From contig CM049316.1 in the NCBI GenBank assembly GCA_026874595.1, positions 436,001-500,000 of the forward strand: a stretch of 64,000 nucleotides of DNA, given 5' to 3'. Source of the stretch: Sipunculus nudus. Lineage: Eukaryota > Annelida > Sipuncula > Golfingiida > Sipunculidae. Positions 56,313-64,000 of this stretch are shown here, one piece after another. Position numbers and translations under genes: made by a program. Each line of letters opens with the position of its first letter. Position 1 is the first letter of the stretch. The notes under the pieces are model-generated. The model saw only the letters and a program-made list of their open reading frames with translations. It did no database searches and was not told the DNA's origin.

Positions 56313-58931
56313 TAAAAACAAGGGACCCATGGGTCACAGCGCTCAGCTGTTATATATGATAAAAAAATATGATTTGAGAAAGAGGCACGTGCTTGTTTTG
56401 TGTGGTAATAAATATAAGCTTTATTATGAGTTGTTGGTGTTTAGCTTATGTTTGATTTTGATAGTATCTTTGGAGACAGAGAAGAGGATTGATTTCATTT
56501 ATTTTATTAACAAATGGAGTGCTATTGTCACACAGATTTTGACTTGGCCATATAACTTATAAGCAGCACAAATAATAAAAGAGTTTAACTATTTATTAAA
56601 ATTTAATAACAAATATCGTGCAATATAATTTTTATTTAAAAAAATAATAAGAAAATCATATGATTTTTTTTTGTAAAATATAACTGAAATGATTATTGAA
56701 ATAATATTATAGAATTTATTCATGAATGCATTCATGAATACATTTTGAAAGTATCTGCACTGGTATTCAAATACTTTCATTTTTACCTGAATTCCTATTC
56801 TTGTGCAGTAAAATTTTTTAATGCAGTGCATATTCATATTCGTATTCAAATACATTTGCAAAGCATTCGCACTATGTCTAGTATTTATTCAATTTTAGCC
56901 AAACAAAAATGTTGAGAATCCAGAATATACAAAATTCACAAATTTAAATAATGATCATAAGTACCTGGTTTTATGGCTTTTATTTATATTAAAAAAATAA
57001 ATGTAATATTTTCACTTAGGACTACTTTCACATCAATCTACACACTAGACACAGTAGGAATCTAGATTAATATTATCAACTGCACCTTTGTCTATCATTA
57101 ATTTCCTTCATATGATCCCTAATGATTAGTAATGAATAATATGATTTATTTTTTTATCATTAAAATTTCACTGAAAAATACCATAGGTGACTGCATGGTG
57201 TTATTTGGAATAACATTGACATTGACATTCTATCCATCCATACAAGATTCTTACATCATCAGTAACTGCAAGTTAATTTTCTGTTACTCATCAACTAACA
57301 AATTCCTTTTCTATTAATCATTCTTTAATTTGTTATAAAAAAACAATAAAATATTATTAATTTATTGTTTATTGTTATGTTGTTTTTCAAAACAACTACT
57401 AGATGACTTGGGTTGGACACGTGGATCAACTGTGGCTGGGCATTAGCTGCCTGGCTGCCCCAGTGTATGCCTCGCCTCAAGCGTGCATAATCTGATGAAA
57501 GGTCAACAAGGTCAACATACAGGTGACTGAAGAGGGGCTGGATTAAGCCTCGGTCTGACATGGTCTCATATAAACATTAATAAAAGCTACAATATTTGGC
57601 CAATTTCTTTCAGCTTTCTAAACTACAAAGATGAAATCCTTATGTGTGCATGATATGAAAATTATATCAACAGTGCTCTCAGGAAACAAACGTGCCATGG
57701 TCAAATTTGGGCAAAATTTAAGGTACTAATTTAATATTTATACTAATAACTTATAAAATTTGAAAAATTAAGAACTAATTTTTGATATTCAATTGAATCT
57801 TGATTAAATAATGATACATCCCCGATAAAAAATCTCTAGCTTCAGCAATCCTCTTGTTAAGGGAGTAAATATATTTCTTGATTTTTTAAAAAGTGCATTA
57901 TGTTTGGGCCCATAAATTAAAAGAATTACGCAATATTGACATCATTTCTGCCATGTGCATTGTGAATGTAGAGAAAAATATGTATATTATATATGATCAA
58001 AGTCAGATCAGTGGTTTTGATATTAGGCAGTCTTACAGTGTAACAGTTTTTCATTAATATTTTGAAGGAATTAAGTCCTTGTGATCAAATACTTGGCATG
58101 TTAGGAGATTTTGGAGACATCTAACTGTATGCCAAATTTAAGGAACTTAGAGCTGAAGCTGGGGAGCTGAGCTCTAGCAAACTGCATAACACTAGCTTGA
58201 TGTAAACAATATGTGACATGGTGCTTAAAAACTTGAATAAAATCTACAGCTTTTGATCAACTGGTTTCAAATTTTTGGTGTTAACAGTTGAAATGGTAAC
58301 AAAAACATGCTTTGAAATTAAATCCTCAGCAGTTACAGGGAAAAAATGTGCCATGGTCAAACTTGGGCAAAATTTAAGGTACCATTTTTATATTTTTGCC
58401 AATATTTAAAAAATGTTAACAGATTTTGATCTAATTTTTGGTATACAATTAAATTTTGATCAATTAAAGTTGTATTACTGAAAAAAAGTCCCTACCTTTA
58501 ACACTTTTGGTCTTAAGTGACCAAATATCTTTCCTGATTTTTTTACAAAGTCCATTATGTTTGGGCCCATAACTTTTTTAAATTGAATAATACTGACTTA
58601 ATTTCTGGCATGTACATAGGAACTATATATAGGAATATTTATGGTAAATATGAAGAAAACCAGATGAGTGGTTTTGATATTAGGCAGTCCTGAAGTGTGA
58701 AAATAGATTTCTAATAAAAAATTGAGGTTTTTCCTTAATATCTCGAAGGAACGAAGTCCTAATGACCCAATTTTCGGTATGGTAGGAGATTTTGGGGACA
58801 TCTAATGGTGTGCAAAATTTTGGAATCATAGATCCAACAGTTTCAAAACGTGCCCTGTTAACGGTCGGACGGCCGGACGACGGACAATGGACCACGACTA
58901 AAGCTCAGATGACTTATAGTCAGCTGAGCTA
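56313..58931 (+). mobile_element. E-family repeat unit E2' (copy B), complete right end
   Basis: Head AAAACAAGGGACCCATGGGTC; palindrome core 56718-56739; two tandem monomers; right-end signature GGACGACGGACAATGGACC and terminal hairpin 58901-58931 (AAGCTCAGATGACT, TAT, AGTCAGCTGAGCTA). It has the intact end that copy A lacks. No coding capacity. Confidence 0.65.
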
Positions 58932-59215
58932 AAAACAAATGAATCATGAGTCATAACACTCAACTCTCTTAACAGGATACATGACATTGTGGGATGACAT
59001 TCACGAGTCACTTCTGAAGAAATAAATATGTCAAGCATTCCTAAATAGTATGTGCTAAAGTACAAGATGACTAAGCTAGGACAAGCAATAATGTGGAGTG
59101 ACTGTGAATTGTCAGTTTAAAAATACTGTAGTTGGCTTCATATTGCCGTGGGTTTCAAATATAAAAATACTTTTGAAAAGGAAAAACTTCAGAGATAACA
59201 AGAGTTATTTTTTGG
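58932..59215. other. Single-copy AT-rich sequence, no gene seen
   Basis: Begins with a fragment reading AATCATGAGTCATAACACTCAACT, similar to an E-type head. Nothing else is recognised. Confidence 0.4.
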
Positions 59216-59219
59216 GGGT

Positions 59220-59760
59220 TGGATTGACTAAAGTCATACCTGCAACTAGCTAAGTAAGTGTGAAGAACCCCAAAATCGACACGTTTATTACTTTAGTTGT
59301 GACTCATATATCTATAAGTTAAGTTTGAAACCAATATGTCAAACTAAACTGGAGTTATCATCTGGAAACTAATTTGTGAACAGATGGCCCCTGTGACCTT
59401 GACCTTGACCATGTGATCCCAATTCATTTATGCTCTCCCCATACTGGCAAGTCAGCTAAATGCGCAAAATGGAAAGTTTGGGATGCAAAGCTTGGCTTAA
59501 AATGCAGGCATAATCTTTTTAAATAAGTGAGTCCTGTGACCTTGACCTTTGACCTTGTGACCCAAAAATCATATAGGTTCTTGCTTTGGTGGGCTATACG
59601 TAAGTCAAGTTTGAAAACCATGTGTCAATACAACCTGGAGTTATCATCTGGGAAAAAATTTGTGGATTGACGGATGGACAGACAAACAGACAGACAGGGT
59701 GATTACTATGTGGCATCCACTTGTGATCAATACACACACCAGGTGTTGGGTCACTAGATG
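59220..59760. repeat. D-family repeat with DR1-like TGACCT motifs
   Basis: Two units: TGACCTTGACCTTGACC (59395-59411) and TGACCTTTGACCT (59543-59555), each with TTGAAA(C/A)CCA(A/T)(A/G)TGTCAA and AA(C/A)(T/C)TGGAGTTATCATCTGG. The end carries a GACGGATGGACAGACAAAC run and ACCAGGTGTTGGGTCACTAG. Non-coding. Confidence 0.7.
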
Positions 59761-60202
59761 TAATAACAGCTAAGAAACTGACATGATTGTTGTCATTTAA
59801 TAGTAAAAAAAATAGAAAAATATTCATTAAAATAACGAAAAATACAGGTGGCACCACCACTTTTCAGGACCTGACAAAACTAGTCATGGTCAATATTTAA
59901 GCGAGATTCATGACAATCCATGCATTAATTATAAAGATATTGGAGGTTGTGTATTATATTTTTGATTATTCTGGGGGATACTTTCAAGCCCCATAGCTCG
60001 GAGGATATAGGTCACAGTGACCTAATTTCAGGTTTCAAAGGAGATTTTTTATTGACCTCCTTGGATGTCCACTTAGAAGTTTCTAGGACCAGCAGTTATG
60101 ATTTGTGTCCTGCTAACGGACGGCCGGAGGGCCTGACAGCCGGACGGACGACGGACAGAGCGCCATACCTATACCTCAGTTGACTTACAGTCAGCTGAGC
60201 TA
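59761..60202. repeat. GGTGGCACCACC motif and an E-type right end
   Basis: ACAGGTGGCACCACC sits at about 59845-59859. From 60000 the sequence resembles an E right end: CATAGCTCGGAGG, GGTCACAGTGACC (a perfect 13-base palindrome around one base), CGGACGGACGACGGACAGAG and a hairpin at 60172-60202. No gene. Confidence 0.5.
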
Positions 60203-60816
60203 AAAAAACCTTGCCATGGCCAAAATTGGGCAAAAAAAGGTACTGATTTTATATTTATGCTAATAACTCATTACATTTGCGAAATTCGCATCTTATTTTC
60301 AATATACAATTGAAACTTGAGGAAATTAAGTTATATCCTGAAAAAAAAAGTCTCTAGCTTTGACATTTCTCATGTTAAGTGAGTATATATATTTCCTGAT
60401 TTTTTTACAAATTGCCTCATGTTGGGGCCCATAACTTAAGGAAATTACAAAATACTGACCTAATTTCAGATATGCTCACAGGAAGTATAAAAAAGAATAT
60501 TTATATTAAATCTAATCAAAAACAGATAAGTGGTTTTGATATTAGGCAGTCTTGAAGTGTGAAAATGGGTTTAAATAGAAAATTGAAATTTTTACTTATT
60601 TTCTCGAAGGAACGAAGTCGTATTGACCCAATTTTTGGTATGGTAGGAGATTTTGGAGACATCTAATTGTATGCTAGATTTTGGTTTTGTAGGTCCAATA
60701 GTTTCAAATAATGCCAGTTTAGTGGATGGACAGGCAGACTGACAGGAAAACGAACTGACAGCTGACCAACAAAGGACCATTGCTATAGCTCAGTTAATTT
60801 TTATTCAACTGAGCTA
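60203..60816 (+). repeat. Single E-family monomer with hairpin end
   Basis: Starts near CTTGCCATGGCCAAAATTGG, carries GGGCCCATAACTTAAGG, GATATTAGGCAGTCTTGAAG and GACATCTAATTGTATG, and ends with a hairpin TAGCTCAGTT...AACTGAGCTA (60786-60816; 10 bp, perfect). The arms differ in sequence from other members but still pair. Confidence 0.6.
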
Positions 60817-61310
60817 AAAATTACAAAATTTTGATCTGATTTCTGGTATACACTTAAAATTAAATTAAATCTAGTTATATGCTTGAAAAAAGCACTCTAG
60901 CTTGAAAAATTATCATGTTGAGTAAGTAAATATAACTTCACAGAATTATGCAATATTGACCTAACTTCTGGTATGTACAAGGGTATTATAATTTATATGC
61001 AGACATGGTTATATCAAATATGAATAGTTTGACACCAGTAGTTTTCAAAGTGGCCACTTTTGAAGTGTAACAATAGGTTTTTAATGGACAACAGAGGGTT
61101 TTCCCTTAATTTCTCTAAGTAATGAAGTCGCAGTTACCCAGTTTCAGCTTTGGTAGGATAACTTGGGGACATCTAACAAAATATTGAATTTTTGTATATT
61201 TGTAAGTCTAACAGTTTCAAAATGTGCCTTGTTGATGGACGGTTGACGGACAAAGGACAATGTCTATAGCTCACCTACTATAAGTCATCTGAACTAAAAT
61301 GCTTTTATAA
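60817..61310 (+). repeat. Truncated E-family monomer
   Basis: Begins inside the monomer (TTTTGATCTGATTTCTGGTA) and runs to GGACGGTTGACGGACAAAGG with a weak hairpin TAGCTCACCTACTATAAGTC...TGAACTA at 61266-61296. Older than the other members by sequence decay. Confidence 0.55.
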
Positions 61311-61526
61311 TTAGAAACATTAAAGGTGGCTCCAAAAGTGTTTAGCAGCTGATCAAATTGCCCATCATCAATAAGCAAAACAAAATTAATCACTATCGCA
61401 GCATTACTTAATGAGATAGTGGAGTTTAGGGAACAGGAAGTCAACGGAATAGTTTATTTTAATCTGGGGCCTTAAACTATGTTACATTTACTATAGGTGA
61501 ATTGTTTCATGTAAGCATAGAGATAC
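61311..61526. other. No gene seen; GGTGGCTCC motif
   Basis: A decayed AAAGGTGGCTCCAAAAG motif (61323) and AT-rich sequence, in the likely intron downstream of the exon at 61527-61607. Confidence 0.4.
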
Positions 61527-61607
61527 CTGTTCTTTTCCTTTGCTGCATAGTAGTCCTATAAGACTCTGTAAAGCATTGTGCAATCATTTTCAAGTTGTTT
61601 TTAACAT
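61527..61607 (-). CDS. Candidate 81-nt internal exon, unknown protein
   Basis: On the minus strand a strong acceptor (ATTTTTCTTTCAG) and donor (AACAG then GTATCT) bound an exon open in the frame VKNNLKMIAQCFTESYRTTM followed by QQRKRTG, entering and leaving in phase 1. 81 nt is a whole number of codons, so it could be skipped without a frameshift. The host gene is not recognised; neighbouring exons were not found with confidence. Single-copy in the window. Confidence 0.35.
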
Positions 61608-62340
61608 CTGAAAGAAAAATATGTGAAATGAATATGCAAAAGACAACTTTTTTAACCTTAAATATTTTAAAAGATAAGTAGTTTATCTCATGATACAATA
61701 AAATTTTTCTGTAATATAACCTGTTGTCATAAATAATGAAGAAATTAAACACATTCTTCCTGTAGATAAAGATGGCTGACTCAGGCTATCCACAAATAGG
61801 TGGTGCCTAAAAGAAGTATTATTTACACAACCACCTCTTCAGTAAGTTCTGTATAAAACATCTATGTAAAGGTGGTAAACCCCACTCAACTTATAAACTC
61901 CACCAGAGGTTTTGACTCATGACCTCAAGGCTTTGTGTCCTGTGCTTGGTTAATGTCATGGCCATGCACCCTGGGATTGTAATATAACTTTAGTTGGGCA
62001 GCCAGCTGAAATTAGGTCAGACTACCTGCAGTAACCACCTCATGAGCTCCCCCCCCCTCCAAGAAAAATTCTAACCCAAATTTCAAATTGACAGGTTCAA
62101 TAAACAGGATTAATCTTATAATTTCATATATTTAAGTTCTTTTTATTAATTCTGAATATTTTTTATTACAAAATTAATTTTCAAGTCTGCAATTCTATAC
62201 TCTTCATATTGCAAATTTATAATTTTGATTGAATTATTTTTAATTAAAATAATTTTAATGCAAATATTACTGTCACAATTCCTTCGAAATTTCAGATTTT
62301 GGAAGATTAAATCCTAAAGTATACATGGTGTGAAAATTGA
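61608..62340. other. AT-rich sequence, no gene seen
   Basis: Contains AGGTGGTGCCTAAAAG (61798) and a poly-C run at about 62048-62057. Otherwise unrecognised. Confidence 0.4.
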
Positions 62341-62429
62341 ATAAACAGTGCGTACAGGAAAAAAAAATGTGCTATGGCTAAATTGGACAAATGAAAGGTT
62401 TAATAATCTTAACTTAAGCAAGGTTCCTG

Positions 62430-62533
62430 ACCAAAAGTCAAGAGGTTCTGGTAGCATCATCATAGTCAGCATTATGTCCTGCATGAAAGAGTGCTCACAT
62501 GATCTTTCTTTATCAATCTCATCAATAGTAACC
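62430..62533 (-). CDS. Weak candidate exon, unknown protein
   Basis: On the minus strand, after GAGTCCAG, a frame reads VTIDEIDKERSCEHSFMQDI then MLTMMMLPEPLDFW. The composition looks protein-like, but the polypyrimidine tract is weak and no good donor follows (TTTTG then GTCAGG at best). Kept at low confidence. Confidence 0.15.
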
Positions 62534-62539
62534 ACTGGA

Positions 62540-63190
62540 CTCGGGCTTGCCTACCCTACCTCCTAAGAGGCCCAGCCTTAGGAGAGCACTACTGGAGCTA
62601 GGCTCAGGTACCAGCTACACATCTATGTAAACAAGTAAATATATATTAGCAAACCTGAAGGGCTTTGATAATGACATTGCCTGAGCCTTGACACTAGGAA
62701 CCCATGTGCCACACATACACATGGTCTCAGGCTTAGGTACCTTCAGGGGGGTACAGGATCTAGAGCTGGGACAGCATAATCCCAGTCAACTGGAAATCAT
62801 GCATCACCTACATCTTAAAATTCTGAATCAAGAAGAGCCCTGTGACTACACTGCTTCAGTCACAACAGTTGTTATAAATCTAACAAATCTCCTAGTCATT
62901 AATTTGGACAAAATTGGTTTTATGCAAAGTGCTATTTTCAGCTGGCAATTAAAACCAGTTTATAATCCTGTTGCTTAAATCATACCCTCCCCTGCCTGAA
63001 ACTTGCAAACCTTGCTTGTTACAGAAAGTCAAGAGGCACATTGGGCAAAGGGCATTATTATCATTGACTAAACTGAATAAAATGACTATCATTTCCAAAT
63101 ATATTAATAAATGCTTGTATTTAAGGCAGCTTTTGATATATTAGGATTACTACCTCTTGTTAAAATTCAATATATATTTTGATAATTTAA
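62540..63190. other. Single-copy sequence, no gene seen
   Basis: A pair of related CTCAGG(T/C)(A/T)CC phrases (62600 and 62727, GGCTCAGGTACC and AGGCTTAGGTACC) hints at a small repeat. A 96-codon frame at 62688-62978 shows no recognisable domain and is not supported. Confidence 0.35.
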
Positions 63191-63194
63191 TCTG

Positions 63195-63305
63195 CTATTT
63201 CTGCCCTGCAGAAACACATTTCCGCCTTGCAGAATAGTTTTCTGCCTTTTTTTCTGCAATTGGCAGGGAAGAAATACTTTTCTGCCCAGCAGAAAACAAA
63301 CCCTG
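63195..63305. repeat. Cluster of short TTTCTGCC/GGCAGAAA inverted repeats
   Basis: Within 110 bases there are TTTCTGCCCTGCAGAAAC, CCGCCTTGCAGAAT, TTTTCTGCC...TTCTGCAATTGGCAGGGAAG and TTTTCTGCCCAGCAGAAAAC. The last is a 7-8 bp stem around CC/CA. Several alternative hairpins are possible. No coding evidence. Confidence 0.55.
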
Positions 63306-63334
63306 CATGGAAAGACAGTCACAGGTTCACTAAT

Positions 63335-63605
63335 AATTGCAAGGGGCACCACCATTCTTGTGAACTAGACAAAGCTTTTCAAAATGTGTAACCATGTAAA
63401 ATTTCAGGCCAATGCATCATACCACTCCTGAGATATATGATTAAAAAAAACATGGATGGATGCAATGTAAGAACTCTTGTAGATGGTACAATATGTCTTG
63501 CACATATATAAGCTATCCAAGATGAATGAACATGCTAAATTTCAGACTTGCACTTCCACTCCTGATATATGTGCACAGATGTACCCCACACAAATCTCTA
63601 ATATG
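63335..63605. repeat. Decayed GGTGGYRCCACC monomers, inverted orientation
   Basis: AAGGGGCACCACCATTCTTG (63341) and GTAGATGGTACAATATG (63479), with TTTCAGGCCAATGCATCA and CCACTCCTGAGATATATG between, match the layout at 18700-18905. Confidence 0.55.
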
Positions 63606-64000
63606 TGATAAATTTGTTTTTCTTCATTTAGTATATGTGGATCTTTGAGAAAGGAAAACAAACTCTTAAATGTGTAAAAAAAACATTGGTTTCAAGTCCA
63701 CTGACAATTATATTTACAAATTATAAAAAGGTCATGAATAATTTAAAACAACTTATAATTAGAAAATATACGACTTCAAAGCACACAAAATGTGTGCACC
63801 CCTTTTGAAATAATATTTTTGGAAGACCCTTTTTGTAAATTTAAAATGTGTTGCATACAAACCACTTGCAAGGGTTGAGCTACATATGGTTTCCCGGGAC
63901 TGGACAGATTATAGGTTATTTTTCAGTGCGTCAGTTGCTTTGTTGGTAGTGCCAAGTCCTTTCTGGACTGACTGGTAATATTTTCTTTCCTATTTGAGGT
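63606..64000. other. AT-rich sequence, no gene seen
   Basis: No recognised feature apart from GGTAGTGCCAAG near 63944, possibly another monomer remnant cut by the window end. Confidence 0.4.

Larger units (their letters stand above)
53261..58906. repeat. Large duplication, block B2 (near-identical to 20811-26477)
   Basis: Second copy of block A2, containing the same 1203-bp inverted-repeat element, the same E-family units and the same order. After 58906 it continues into sequence absent from copy A, so the A-to-B junction lies at 26477/26478. Confidence 0.9.

Noticed and set aside
62688-62978. 96-codon plus-strand frame
   Set aside because: No recognisable domain, no splice or start context, and low-complexity flanks; not enough to call a gene.
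1-64000. tRNA or rRNA genes
   Set aside because: Only SINE-type B boxes were found; no complete cloverleaf and no rRNA core sequence was recognised.

Overview
The window looks like AT-rich, intron- and transposon-dominated animal DNA, most likely from a mollusc or another lophotrochozoan. The evidence is the lack of bacterial gene architecture, GT-AG exon candidates, long (TA)n tracts, a tRNA-derived SINE, a decayed Ty3/gypsy retrotransposon, MITE-like elements, and dispersed repeats of a kind I associate with bivalves and gastropods (GGTGGCGCCACC monomers, TGACCTTTGACC repeats, TAGCTCAG...CTGAGCTA hairpin repeats). The taxon is an inference; nothing here proves it.

The layout is dominated by one very large duplication. 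Copy A (1-17521) reappears as copy B (27334-47221), and 20811-26477 reappears as 53261-58906, in the same order and strand. By eye the copies are about 99% alike: I counted 4 substitutions in the first 480 aligned bases. They differ mainly by indels, (TA)n lengths, 91-bp tandem repeat number (7 against 5 regular units) and a 2.6-kb insertion found only in B. The stretches between the two shared blocks differ (17522-20810 in A, 47222-53260 in B). This is either a recent tandem segmental duplication or two haplotypes placed end to end by the assembler.

Coding content is sparse. A minus-strand gene 3' end is present once per copy (4422-6201 and 34393-36169): about four exons with matching phases, a stop codon and a polyadenylation signal; I do not recognise the protein. 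Single candidate exons lie at 19202-19470 and 61527-61607 (minus), and a 47-residue ORF at 17893-18036 (plus). The B-specific spacer holds a broken Ty3/gypsy pol (about 48230-51620, minus) with integrase upstream of reverse transcriptase, the Gmr1-like order, itself interrupted by a MITE-like element.

The most distinctive mobile element is a 2.4-kb foldback-type transposon at 29145-31553. Its terminal inverted repeats are about 450 bp, carry CpG-dense arrays of a 21-bp unit, and are flanked by a 6-8 bp target duplication and a rearranged 218-bp copy of local sequence. A second inverted-repeat element of 1203 bp sits inside a larger repeat family (E) in both copies. The right end (58907-64000) is single-copy sequence plus older repeat relics.
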